The position numbers and the translations under genes were made by a program. Positions 46,291 to 57,670 of a DNA stretch of 64,000 bases are shown here, piece after piece (position 1 is the stretch's first letter; each line of letters begins with the position of its first letter). The stretch is from Zantedeschia hybrid cultivar (taxonomy: Eukaryota; Streptophyta; Magnoliopsida; Alismatales; Araceae), in assembly GCA_030544215.1 (NCBI GenBank), contig JARZZO010000009.1:47921129-47985128 (forward strand). The letters are read 5' to 3'. Below the pieces are notes generated by a model, which was given only the letters and a program-made list of their open reading frames with translations, was not told where the DNA came from and did no database searches.

Positions 46291-46310
46291 TTAAAAGAGT
46301 AATACTTACT

Positions 46311-46660
46311 GCAATGCTCCTCCGTGTTACATGTAGGAGCATTGCCGTGGGTAATTATTTTTTTTAAAATTTTTTTTAGGTGGCCTCCGAGGTGTTCTAA
46401 CCGTGTGTACAGAATAATGTCTGATCGGACGACTTATAAAAATTGAAAAACAAAAAATAAAACTTCGATGAACAGTTCATGCGTACAGCATGAGTTATAG
46501 TTGCTGCAATGTCCTCCCGTGTGCTGCATGCAGGGGCATTGCAGTGGGTTAATTTTTTTTAGGTGGTCTCTGATGTGCTCTAACCGTCCGTACAGAATAG
46601 TGTCCGATCAGACGACCCAAAAAAATATGTACAATAAAAAATCAAACTCCCATGAATAGT
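46311..46660. repeat. Tandem pair of hairpin-bearing units of about 190 bp
   Basis: Each unit begins with a stem-loop (first unit: GCAATGCTCCT ... AGGAGCATTGC; second: TGCAATGTCC ... GGGGCATTGCA), then AGGTGGYCTC, GTGYTCTAACCGT and TACAGAATAATGTC/GACGAC words. Confidence 0.75.
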
Positions 46661-46924
46661 TAAAATTTTGATGAGTGCCGTGGAATGCCGGGAGATGAAG
46701 ATGAGTGCCGTGGGAATGCATACCCATAGCTGATGCTGCTGGCTGGGAAGGTGGAGCAAGAAGAGGGTAAAGCCCGTTCTACTCCGCTCCTGGGGAGTCC
46801 TCGGAGGATCTTCTTCAAGGCCGGCTGCACGTGGAGGCGTCGGTGCCTGGGGAAGGCGGCCGTGGGTTGAGGCCGGCGTAATGAAGAGTTGAGGGAGGGG
46901 GAAGGCGGATGGAGCAAATTTATT
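46661..46924. other. GC-richer block of unknown nature
   Basis: An 85-codon Pro/Ser/Arg-rich frame on the minus strand (46,660-46,917) has no recognised domain. I do not call it a gene. Confidence 0.3.
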
Positions 46925-47535
46925 AAGACATTTATATATATAATATTAATACAATATATCTATTTATTTAAAATTAATTTATTTGTTTTTTCGGTTCGTT
47001 TTGGTTTCACAACTTTGTGAAATCGAATCGGACCGAATAAAACCCCGAACCGAATCACTTGCTTCGGTTCGATTTTTCGATTTGAACCGAATTATGTATA
47101 GTCCTGGTGATTATGTACCACCATTGTGAGTTTGGGTGGGATCAGTAGTAGACCGGTTGGACCTACCCAAGCCCGAGCACAAAGATCAGAAGGCACGTAA
47201 AATCTGATTGATGTTTTAGAATTAAGTATAAAATATATCCTTTTTTTGAGATTTTTTGTATATGTACTCTGTCCTATTTTGTAGCAAAATAGGTTATACG
47301 AGAATTACTTATTCTGGATTGTTTATGTCAAAATAAGGAGCGTTTCACTTTGATAGCAAGGCAGATTCTACGGTTGTGCATAATTCAGTTCAAACCAAAA
47401 AATCGAACCGAACCAAGTGATGTGGTTCGGTTCAATTTGGGGTCATATCAGTTTCACAAAGTTGTGAAATCGAACCGAATTGAAAAATTGAATAAATAGA
47501 TATATTATATTAATATTATATATTTATATATCTTT
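46925..47535. repeat. Long inverted repeat with GGTTCGGTTCGA arms
   Basis: The left arm (46,925-47,107) and right arm (47,379-47,535) are inverted copies sharing TTTCACAACTTTGTGAAA, GGTTCGGTTCGATTTTT and the AT end ATATATCTATTTATT, with a 270-bp spacer. They may be two MITE copies in opposite directions or one fold-back element. A further TTCGATTTGAACCGAATCG copy lies at about 47,640. Confidence 0.75.
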
Positions 47536-47689
47536 ATATTTTAGTATCATATACATATTTATGTATAAATATGTATTTTTAAATTTTAATTTTAATATTA
47601 AATACGTATATATACATTTAATATGAATAAAATATATAATTTCGATTTGAACCGAATCGAACCGAACATAAAATATCCAATGGACTCCA

Positions 47690-49131
47690 GTAGCCTGAAC
47701 GTAAGTCACTTTACCGACAAAGATAGATAGTGGGTGAAGTCCTCTGTGCCTCTAGAAGTAAAAGTAGAACTACTTCTCGAGTGAATTAATCAATTACAGA
47801 CTGATAGACTCACTATCCGAACACATCTTGTTCTCAGACTTGGTCAATTTTAGCATTTCTTTCTTTCCTTCGATTCAAGGCTTATTGGAACTTCGATGAA
47901 GTCTCTATCACTTATTGATTAACAATGAGAAAATTAGTTATCTCATTTAGACTTCAAATCAATTAGAGTACTCCTTATTCCTTCTTGTAATTGCTATTGT
48001 TAACCGATTCAGTCTATCGCTAAAACTAAATTGATTAGATGTATTGATTATAAGACTATTGCTAAACGATTAAAGTTTCCTTGATAATCGCTATCGCTAA
48101 CCGATTATGTATTTGCTAAAGGCTAATTGATTAGTTATATCAATTAAAAGACTCGGCACTAATCGATTAACTCTATCAATTAACTTAAGCACCGCTTCAG
48201 TTAAGTTGTGTTGTCTAATTGATTACGTGCCCAATCGGTTATCGATTATCGATTGACTGCCAAGTCATCGTTTAATTGATTACCTCCACTTAATCGATTA
48301 GAAATTCCTATCGATTAGCTACTTCGATTATTCTGGCAAGCAGAGAATGGTCATGTCAAAGAGAGGTCATGGCTATTTGGGTGCAAACAAAGGGTCGGAT
48401 AAGCATTGGCGCAAAGTTCTTAAAGGAGAAGAACTCTATTTAGTGATGCAATAGATGGACGTGTATATTTTCAAAAAAAAGGGAAGCAATAAATGGCATG
48501 TATTTTGTTCATATTTGCCTAACACCCTTCATTTTATAGGAAGGATGCACACAAGTGTCCTCTTTGACAGTAGGGTAAAATCTAGAGGCTAATAACTTAG
48601 GCAGCATAAGTTTGGAGTTCCCCTTTATTAAAAATGACGATGGGTTTATGGCGCCTAAGTTATTTGATTAGCTTAAAGAAATTACTACATAATGTTGCAT
48701 TATATAGGCTTTGTTTTGAACCATGCATGCATCGTTTACTATTTTCATTTGATCAAGAGATCATAGTAAAGTCATTGGCTCATCACTTTGATTTTTATTT
48801 TCGAACCTTAACTTTGTCTTCACACTACCTCGAACAAGTCAAGCTATGAACTTCATTCTTTCATCCTATTAACCCCTTTGATTGGATAGGCATCCGATAG
48901 TGTGTTAAGAGTCTCACGGCGACTGATGGAGCATCCCTTGAGTTGTGGTTTTGGATACCATCCTTCTTTTTCTCTTGAAATTCTAATCTAGTTGACGATT
49001 GATTTAGTGAGACACTGCCCATGGGATTCCCACCTAAGCAGAATGGTCTAATTAGGGTATAGCATAGAGCCATTTAATCCACTTATTAGTATGTTGTGCT
49101 TCCTTGCAAACAGGGTGCCACAGAGGGCAGT
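47690..49131. other. Non-coding DNA with ATCGATTA cluster
   Basis: From 47,930 to 48,330 the words TAATCGATTA, CGATTA and TTGATTA recur more than fifteen times on both strands. Outside this cluster nothing is recognised. Confidence 0.5.
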
Positions 49132-50470
49132 TGTGAACACCCCATTTTGGACCATCCTGTAGACCAGTTCGAGTGTCATTTAGTAAATATATTTTGTTTT
49201 CGACCTATTTTAGAGCCTTTTTAGGAACTTTTTCTTAAAGTCAAATAGAGGAAACAGATGGCTGGTCAATGGCCATTTGATGTGTTAGACACCAAAAAAT
49301 TGGTCGTGTGCTTCTATTATAGAACTTATCCATTTCACTTGCTCCACATGATCAACAACCTTTGACCCATTCTTCACCCTTCTCAATGGCTAGAGGTTTT
49401 GAGGAGGTTTCTAAAAGGCTTATGTAGCACCTTCTCATTCACCGAAAGTTAGGGTTTGTTGGGAGGCTTATCTTTTTACCTCTTCCATCCAAATTTCAAA
49501 CTTTGGAGGGAATGTGGGATGTTTTAGGGTTTCATTTCGCTCCCATGACCTATGTAAGCTCTCTTCTATTGGATAACTCGGGTTAAGAGGGACCATTAAG
49601 GTTAGGCTTCCTATTTCACTCAAAAGTTAGAGAAATAGTGACTCTAGGCCTCATCTTTTTACCTACCGTTTGGAGCTGGTGAGATCTGGAGTAAGTAGTA
49701 GCAAGAAGGCTCTAGGAGGGAGGAAGTGTTACACAAAGAAGGAATCCATGCAGCCCTCACCTCAGCGTGGAAAGGGGACCCCACCCTCCTCTCTTTCTCT
49801 CTCATGTGTTTCTCTTCATAGTCCTTGTCATGTATCATACACTTTCCACCCACTTACTCTTCCATTTAGAGCACCTAGAACCGTTCTTTAAAGGGTTTTC
49901 TTCATGTTAAAAACACCAAAAAGATGAGAAGGTGAGTAGCCATAACATTTGTTCATCCTCCTCCTTAACCCCCCTATCTCGTAAGCACATCTCCAATTGG
50001 CCATTTTTCCAACTTAGAATAGATTTTTATAGTCCCTTTTAGTTCTAATGGGTGTTTGTTATCTCTAGAATTTTCAGGAAATCAAGTGTAAGGCCCCTTC
50101 CCTTAAAGGAAGGGAGTGGAATTCAAAACTCCATCCGCAGGCGAGGACGGTCGTAGGTGCAATCTCGTGATCAATTCCTACCCTTTAGACCTAGGTAAAA
50201 GTCCTGGTGATAATCGTCTTGTTCTTGTTTTCATTCATATTCCTATGCCTATCAATATTACTTCAAGGGTTTGGTCCTCCAGGAACGGTCTCCACTCACA
50301 AATTGAGTACAAGGTCATTTCCAATGCCTACACTCCTTCTAACCTTTTTCCTCCACCACTCTTCCCTCTTGTTTTATTTATATATGCTTGCAGACCTTGC
50401 AAGGATGGTGAATAGTGAGTATACCTCAAAATGTCTCACTATCTAAGCCACGAGACCCTTTGATTGTAGG
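49132..50470 (+). other. Possible LTR-like stretch, unproven
   Basis: It begins TGTGAACACCCCATTTTGGA, a start common to gypsy LTRs. No matching second LTR, primer-binding site or clear end is found in the window. Confidence 0.25.
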
Positions 50471-52860
50471 AAATGCACCAAGCTGGCTCCTCTCTTGGCG
50501 AATTCAAAATTCAAGTAGTGTATATAATCTCCCACGAGTTCCCCTCCCATGTGCATTTGTTGTGTTAAATTTGTGATACAATCTACAAAAACACTAAATT
50601 GCATCTTAATATTATTTTTAGTTATACTTGATATTTTAAATGTGAGCTTATCTGTATACATTTAATTCGAGATGTCATTAGTAGGTTTTTTTTAAAAAAT
50701 TTACAACCAAAGAGAGAAACCTTTAATCATTACAGTGATAAATAGACTCATCATCTAAGACAAATTATTTTTTAATGACGTAATTGAATTGCTGTGGATT
50801 CTTCTTCGAAAATCAACATTCTATATCAATAATTGAGTTCCACGAGCTTAGGTAAATGTAAAAGTATTTTCTATCATTTTTAATTGATGTCAATTTTCTA
50901 CTTCTTTATGACCAAGGAAAATCCAACTATGCACCCTATCTGACTGTGTGAGTTCTATCCTAACCATAGATGTGTTGTTTACTCTCGTATACCTATAGGC
51001 TATAATAAAGGAGAGGTCTTGTAAATCTTATAACTTGTGCTACTTTTCCTAGGACTAGGTGAACAAACTTTAGTCTAGACATAAAAAATATAGATGCTTT
51101 TCGATGAGTAGAGACAAATCCACAATCACATATCTTTTCGTGAGCATATTCCTACCCATCTATTCTTTGGACAATTTTGTACATTATATAAATGAAATTA
51201 TTTTTCTTTCTTATGACTTTAGAGTCACAAATAACTCTTTTCTCATTATTCTGTTTATTTCTGGCATTTTTATTGTATAATCATTTTTTATCTATTAGAC
51301 ATGCTGTTAAAATCAAAATTTGCAATGAGATTGAACAATAAAATTCTTTCAGATAGAAAATGTTATAGACACCGTCATAGATAATTTCAGTAATATGAAA
51401 AATATCAAATATTACTTAGGTGACATTTCATCTTATATTAAGGTACTCCTTACATTTTTCTTTGATATTTCTTATATTTTTGTGATATTTATGTGAATAT
51501 AAATATATTCAACTTGGCTCCACATCGAAAACTTTCTAGCTCTGCCATTGCGTGCTTTATGAGCCTAATCCTCCTCGTAACCCCTTCTCAAGTTAGTGGC
51601 ACTCTGGCAAATATCAATCCTACAGGATCTCTACTGGGACATACAACCCTTATGAAGAAAGTGTGATGGTTTTGGCCCTCTACTTCTATGTTAATGTTTA
51701 GGAAAAACATATTGTCGCACCTTCCAAGTTTTCACACACTTTGTGAATGAAAACTTCATGGTGTTATTGTTTGACAATTTACCTTGTGAAAGTTTTAATC
51801 ATCGGGAATCTACGTATGGAAGGGCAAACTTGGGATAATTTGGATCTTTTTTATAAGAACTAAAACAACTTAACCATTAAACGTTTATTCCATTATGTTT
51901 TGCTTACCCTTACTAGAAAAGTCCAAAAGCACGTTATCTCTACTTTGAAGGAAAAAGGACACCTCTCCATCTTCAAACAAAAATGAAATTTCTCTCGTTA
52001 AGCAAAAGGTAATTAGTCTTCTCAACTCTTTCTTTATTCTCTCTTCATGCAAAACAATTTTTTGTCCTTTAAACATGTATCATTGTAATATTTTCTACTC
52101 TCTCTCTCTAGTCCTCTTTCTTTAATATAAATCTATCCTATTGATTATTAATTATATCAAAAACTTACTTTTATTGCACATAATAATGCATAAGAAAGTT
52201 TAATTATCTTCTTTTGCCTTTAACTCGAAAAGAATTTAACAAGAGATTTCTAATATGTCTATTTTAAATCAAAATTCTCTACACTTCTTTTATGTAAACA
52301 TTTCTTATTTTAACGTAGGTCATTTCATGTAGGGATAAAAATGTAATATTTTTTTTTGATAAATTCGTTTTCAAGAGACAGACTTTAATTTTGAAACTTA
52401 GATGTGACATCCTCAATTTTAGATACAAAAAAAAAGTGTAAGAAAATCTTATGAAGGACTAGTAATATAGGACTTTTTCATATAATTAGAAATTTAATTT
52501 TTTCGTTGTTTAACTCTTTGACCTTTTTACCATTTTGTTATAATCTTATATGTTATACTACTATAAAATTTTGGTATAATAGAATATGCCTAGCATATTC
52601 CATCCGTCCAGAAAAAATGAGAACCTTTGGATTATAAGCTTTCATCACAGCCCGTTGGATCACGTTTAATTAATATTTTAATTACTTGGTTATTCACCTC
52701 TCTCTTTCTCTCTAATGCTTCCTCTTTTAATTAGTAATAGTAGATTTCCAATTTAGGTTGAGATTTAGTATTACATGTGAAAGTTGGGATTTGAAAGAGC
52801 GTACAATGAGTTAATACCCATTGATATGGTTTAAGGTTTTAACAATGAGTTAATACCCAT
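50471..52860. other. AT-rich intergenic DNA
   Basis: No gene or element is recognised. A word pair AATGAGTTAATACCCATTG recurs at about 52,806 and 52,845. Confidence 0.45.
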
Positions 52861-52864
52861 TGTT

Positions 52865-53460
52865 TTTTATCTTTTTACGTAATAATAAAGTCTAAAATTT
52901 GAAATAATTGTAGAAAAAATATTTATACGACATCAGAACTTAACGGAACAAAACTTACAGTGTGCCATTAATAAGATAAATGTGCCTATGAAAAATAAAA
53001 TTTCCATTCTCAATGTTTGAGAAATGTAAGTATAGCATATCAAATTTAGATTTACATAAATATTCACTATTTATTTTAATCTAGATTTTTTTACTTAATT
53101 TGAAAATTTGTCTAACGCATTCATTTTTTATTTTTAAGTTTAGTTAACTAAAAATAAATAAAGTTAATAAATTAACAATATAAAGATTATGAAGCCCTCC
53201 ACGGTGACAATATAGAATATTTTTTATGTTTACATAGATATAAAGTCTAAAACACGAAATAATTGTGAAAAGGAAATTGTTATACCACCTCAAAACTTAA
53301 CCTAATAATACTTATAATGTGCCTGTTGTAAGACAATATGCCTATAAAAAATGAAGTGTCTATTTTCAGTGTTTGAGAAATAAAAATATATTATATCAAG
53401 TTCAGAACTTAAATAACTGTAGACTATTTATTTAATTAATTTTTTTACTAAATCTTTTAC
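52865..53460. repeat. Degenerate tandem duplication, about 350-bp period
   Basis: 52,870-53,100 and 53,222-53,455 share ordered words: AAAGTCTAAAA..., GAAATAATTGT, AACTTAAC, GTGTTTGAGAAAT/ATGTTTGAGAAAT and CTATTTATTT. Divergence is high, so the duplication is old. Confidence 0.6.
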
Positions 53461-53699
53461 TTAATGCAAAAAATTAAATTTCCTCCAAATTACATCTTAA
53501 TTACTTTTTTGGTTGAACATGAGTCTTCAGTTAATATCTTTCTCAAGACGCATAGCAATCCTCTTGATGGGGAATTTTTAGCACTACTAAAGTGATGAAA
53601 AAAGTTACCAACTTTTCTTACCCCCTCAAATGGAGGAATCCAGGTGAAGGAGTTTTTTTTGCAAATTACCTAGTAAAAGTGCAACAATATTTTAAAGTG

Positions 53700-53840
53700 T
53701 TGGCATCTCCCATTCACCTGTCACGTTAGCATTATCTTATTAAGAAAATTGGGAAAAGTTTCCCGTCAGGTTAGCATTATCCTATTAAGAAAAGTGGGAA
53801 AAGTTTCCCGTCACATTAGCATTATCCAATTATGAAAGTA
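53700..53840. repeat. About 51-bp tandem repeat, 2.7 units
   Basis: The unit is CGTCACRTTAGCATTATCYT followed by ATTAAGAAAAKTGGGAAAAG and TTTCC. Three starts about 51 bp apart. Confidence 0.8.
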
Positions 53841-54269
53841 GAAGGGGAGGGAACAAAAATGAGGGCAATGATAAAAATTTCAAAAACGGAAATTAAGTGA
53901 GAGAAGATAAAAATATCTCTCGGTCTCTAATACATAATGCATGTTTCCTTTTTATATAACAATCTAATATACTTGCAAAGAGCGCCTTTTTATGTTCCAC
54001 TAAAACAATCCCACATTCTCACTAATATATGTCCTTCGACAGATATTGGCCAGAGTAACCACAAATTAGTAGCAACTCTCTTCATGATATAGAGAAAAAC
54101 TAATGAAATAATTGCCAAAACCCTCTCAATATGAAATAAAGCATATCTTATTTTGATTGGTATGATATATTTTTTATGGGTTTGTCATTAGCTTTTAGCA
54201 AGGCTAGTTATTAATTCTTCTCTTTTCTTTTCTAGTTTTAAAATCTTATTTCTCTGATTAGGTAATGAC
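53841..54269. other. AT-rich DNA left of leader copy A
   Basis: Nothing recognised. Confidence 0.4.
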
Positions 54270-56252
54270 TGGCCTACGTGTGCAGGGGGCATCGCCGGCG
54301 GGCCCAACCAGTGTCGGTGCCACCGCCAGCTGAGTCGTGCAGTGCTGGGAGTCCAGCCAAGCTTGGACTCCTTCCCGCCACTGTCGTCTTGGGGGGAGAC
54401 CACCCCACCCTGTTGGGCAGCTAGGGTGCACCCTAGCCCGCCCCGACAGGGAAGGGGGTCGAACCCCAGCTCAAGCTGGGACTGAACCAGGCTCGAGCCC
54501 TACCCCAACCCAGGCTCGAGCCAAATTAAAACCCCACGCCTAAAAATAAAATAAAGTTGAATTTTAATTTTAAATTAAAAATTATTTTGAAATATAAAAT
54601 TTATTCTATTTTTATTTAATTGGGTCATTAATGATTTTGAATCATTATTAATTAACAAATGTTGGTTAATTATGACTATAAAGGTTAAATTAGTAATTAA
54701 CTCTAACTGTCTAATTTAACAGTTAGATTAGCAGTTAATAGTTAATAATTGAATAATTAGATTGTTAATTAATTTAAATGTTAGATTAATTTTTCAATTA
54801 TTGGAAGTGTTCTAATTGGCATGGAATGTTTTAGAAATAATTAATTTTGGACTGTTTGCACATGTGATGCATGTTTACTATTAAATGAGATTTAATTGTA
54901 TGCTCAAGACAATAAATGAGTTTTCAAAAATTCAAATTAGCAATTTTGATTGTAACCTAATTTTTGTAAGTTAAAATTATTTATTTTTGAAATTCTTTTA
55001 TTTAGCTATATGATGTGTTCTTCCATGTGTAGAATGAATAAAAGACACTATGGTCATAGATATGTACTTGTGAATATACTTTATGTGATAATGTATGGTT
55101 GTGGATCATAGATGTATGGTTTATTTTATCAATTGTTAATAAATAAAAGTCTGATTATCTCTCTCTCTCTCATACTCTGATGTACTTCTACCTCCATATA
55201 ATTTTGTACTCGCCATAAGGCCTTCTTCAAATTATACATGTAAATTTTAAATTTTATGTAATTTGAGCGAGGCAACTGAGGAAAGAGCGAGGATGATCCA
55301 CTACTGCAACCAGGAAGGCCGTTCGACGGAGATCTTATTGCCTCCATATTTGGAGGTTATCTGGTATAAGTATTATATTAGATTGTCTGTGCGTTTGACT
55401 ATTTGATTCCAATCAAACCACTGTGCTATCCATGACCACACTTGACATGTATGTGATACATTGTTTTGTCTTTGATTATGAATCAAATGCTAGGTATAGT
55501 TTTATATAAATATATACGATATATTTATATACTATCACTTAGGATGTGACCAAAGTAAAAGTTGTCTAAAACTTTTGTCAAATTATAAGTCGTAACGTGA
55601 GTAGTTGAGAATTTACCGCGTGCTCCTCTATCGTTATAGTCATAGGACTCAAATTACTTTAAGTAGATTTGTTGTGCTATCCACAAGGCCTATCTATCTG
55701 TAAAGAGAGACTATGGCTATGGCATAAGATGCCTTCTGATCGGAGTAGAGGAACTATGTCCCTTGTTGTGCTATCCATAATGGCTACATGTGAATCTATG
55801 TCCATCTCGTAACGATGGTAATGTTTAGACTATAATTAATGGCTTCTTATGTTATCCACAAGGCCATTAAACTTTTGGAGACCGAAACTATGATCAGATA
55901 TTACAAGGAGTTACAAGTCCCATGAGATGGTGCTATTTGATTGTATTATAGTTTGTTGTGCTATTCACAAGATTGTACTATAAGTCATTGAGATTCTGAT
56001 CCCCACTAGAGATCGTCAGTGTCTCGCGTTCTGTATATCTGATGTTTATACAATCCATCAACAATTAGTTGGAGTAAAATTTCATTAAAAGTTCATATCT
56101 TGTTTTAGAATTTAATAATTGAACATTTGTTACTTAAAATTTTATTTATCTCATGTAGGAAAGAACGTTGTGAGATAACCCACTCCGTATATGCTTGATG
56201 CCAATCATTTGACTGGACCAAACTACTTGGATTGGCTCAGAAACCTAAAGAT
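54270..56252 (+). mobile_element. LTR-retrotransposon leader copy A with start of a copia-type gag
   Basis: A GC-rich block (54,270-54,530), an AT-rich block and a region with TCTCTCTCTCAT, ACTATCACTTAGGATG and GAGGATGATC words run in the same order as 59,640-63,110. At 56,195-56,252 the reading LTGPNYLDWLRNLKI is the start block of copia-type Gag. The copy lacks a left LTR in view and is cut by the 5S-bearing array at 56,253. No polymerase genes are present. Confidence 0.7.
56248..56252. repeat. Left target duplication of the Cassandra-like array
   Basis: AAGAT here against TAGAT at 57,667-57,671 (four of five). Confidence 0.5.
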
Positions 56253-56462
56253 TGTATAACGACTTAATCAGCTAATTAGTCCAACAACTGTGTTGCTAGT
56301 TGGTAGACTTCCTAGGAAGGTCACTCATCTTGTGATTTCTCTCAACTGAGCACGCTTAACTTCGGAGTTCTTTCTAACTCGAGCTCCGAAAAATAGTTAA
56401 CCGATGTTTTTGGTAGTTTACTGATTTAGTCTATTTAACATCTTCTTATACGAGGTGTGATA
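56253..56462 (-). repeat. Cassandra-like LTR 1 with 5S-derived block
   Basis: On the minus strand it holds CTCCGAAGTTAAGCGTGCTC (5S box A region) and GATGAGTGACCTTCCTAGGA (box C region), close to plant 5S rRNA. 210 bp. Confidence 0.88.
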
Positions 56463-56686
56463 ATCTACCTCCCCTTAGATAGGTGATGTTCTCATAGTAT
56501 ACCACAACTATTTTGGATCACAGGCATGTAAGATTCTAGAGGTGGTCCCTACAGGTTCAAGAGCTATCTCTCACCATGTAGCATTTTGTCTTATATGGGT
56601 TCAAGATGTAGCTCCCATGATATAGCATTTTGCCCTATATGACACTTAGTTCCTACATTTCCGGCTGGTGTTAGACTCTAATACCA
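56463..56686 (-). other. Internal segment 1 of the array, with primer site
   Basis: 224 bp, non-coding. The primer-binding site TGGTATTAGAGTC is at 56,674-56,686 (minus) and a purine tract at 56,464-56,478. It contains repeated GTAGCTCCCA/CATGTAGCATTTTGTC words. Confidence 0.75.
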
Positions 56687-56890
56687 TATATAACGACTCA
56701 ATCAGCTAATTGGTCCAATAACTATGTTAATTGGTAGACTTCTTAGGAAGGTCACCTATCAAGGGACTTCTCCCAACCAAGCACACTTAACTTCGGAGTT
56801 CTTTCTAACTCGAGCTCCAAAAAATGGCTAGCCGGTGTGGTTAGTAGTCTATTGATTTAGTCTACTTAACACCTTATATGTGGTGTGATA
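56687..56890 (-). repeat. Cassandra-like LTR 2 with 5S-derived block
   Basis: 204 bp. The 5S block is CCGAAGTTAAGTGTGCTTGG on the minus strand, followed by GATAGGTGACCTTCCTAAGA. Confidence 0.88.
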
Positions 56891-57035
56891 GTCTACCCTT
56901 CCTTGATAAGAGGTGGCTCCCACCATGTACCACTTTGTCCCATATGGGTTCAAGAGGTAGCTTCCATGATATAACACTTTGCGCTATATGGTACTTAGCT
57001 CCTACGCTTCTGGCTGGTGTTAGGCTCTAATACTA
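56891..57035 (-). other. Internal segment 2 of the array (shortened)
   Basis: 145 bp against 224 in the others, so about 80 bp are missing. The primer site is changed (AGTATTAGAGCC on the minus strand). Confidence 0.7.
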
Positions 57036-57239
57036 TATATAACGACCCAATCAGCTAATTGACCCAACAATTGTACTAATTAGTAGACTTCCTAGGAAGG
57101 TCACCCATCCCGAGACTTCACTTATCTGACCACGCTTAACTTCGGAGTTCTTTTCAATTCGAGCTCCGAAAAATGGCTAGCCAGTGTTGTTAGTAGTCTA
57201 CTGATTTAGTCTACTTAACACCTTATACGAGGTGTGACA
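57036..57239 (-). repeat. Cassandra-like LTR 3 with 5S-derived block
   Basis: 204 bp. Minus strand: CTCCGAAGTTAAGCGTGG and GGATGGGTGACCTTCCTAGG; the second block is the best match to 5S box C among the four. Ends TGTCACACC. Confidence 0.88.
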
Positions 57240-57463
57240 ATCTACCGTTAGACAAACAACGTCCTCATCGTTATATCACAACTATTCCAAATCACCAGGT
57301 AGATAAGATTCTAGAGGTGGCCCCCACAGGTTCAAAAGGTGGCTCCCACTATGTAGCACTTTGTCTTATATGGGTTTAAGAGGTAGATCTCATAGTGTAG
57401 CACTTTGTCCTATGTGGCACTTAGCTCCCATATTTCCGACCAGTGTCAGACTTAGATACCATT
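57240..57463 (-). other. Internal segment 3 of the array, with primer site
   Basis: 224 bp, non-coding. The primer site TGGTATCTAAG is on the minus strand at 57,451-57,461. Confidence 0.72.
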
Positions 57464-57666
57464 TGTAATTACCCAATCAACTAACTGGTCCAACAACTAT
57501 ACTAGTTGGTAGACTTCCTAGAAAGGTCACCTATCATGGGACTTCTCCCAACTGAGCATGCTTAACTTCGGAGTTCTTTCCAACTCGAGCTCCGAAAAAT
57601 AACTAGTCGGTGTTGTTGGTAGTCTACTGATTTAGTCTATTTAACATATTCTTATACGGTGTGTTA
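57464..57666 (-). repeat. Cassandra-like LTR 4 with 5S-derived block
   Basis: 203 bp. 5S-like CCGAAGTTAAGCATGCTC and GATAGGTGACCTTTCTAGG on the minus strand; begins TGTAATTACCC on the plus strand. Confidence 0.88.
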
Positions 57667-57670
57667 TAGA

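Larger units (their letters stand above)
56253..57666 (-). mobile_element. Tandem array of Cassandra-like TRIM elements (four LTRs, three internal parts)
   Basis: Four LTRs of 203-210 bp alternate with three internal segments of 224, 145 and 224 bp. On the minus strand each LTR starts near TGTCACACC and ends near GTTATACA/ATTACA, and is followed by a tRNA-Met-type primer site (TGGTATTAGAG or close). Purine tracts (AAGGGGAGGTAGAT) lie before LTR starts. Every LTR carries a 5S rRNA-like block. Cassandra elements are known to have short non-coding structure and 5S sequence in their LTRs. Neighbouring units share LTRs. Flanks AAGAT/TAGAT suggest one insertion site within a copia gag. Confidence 0.88.

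Noticed and set aside
46660..46917. 85-codon Pro-rich frame on the minus strand
   Set aside because: No recognised domain or gene context.
49132..50470. Complete gypsy LTR
   Set aside because: Only a suggestive start; no end, partner or primer site.
56253..57666. True 5S rRNA genes
   Set aside because: Only parts of 5S are kept, within LTR-like repeats with primer sites; units differ strongly and the spacing is that of an element.
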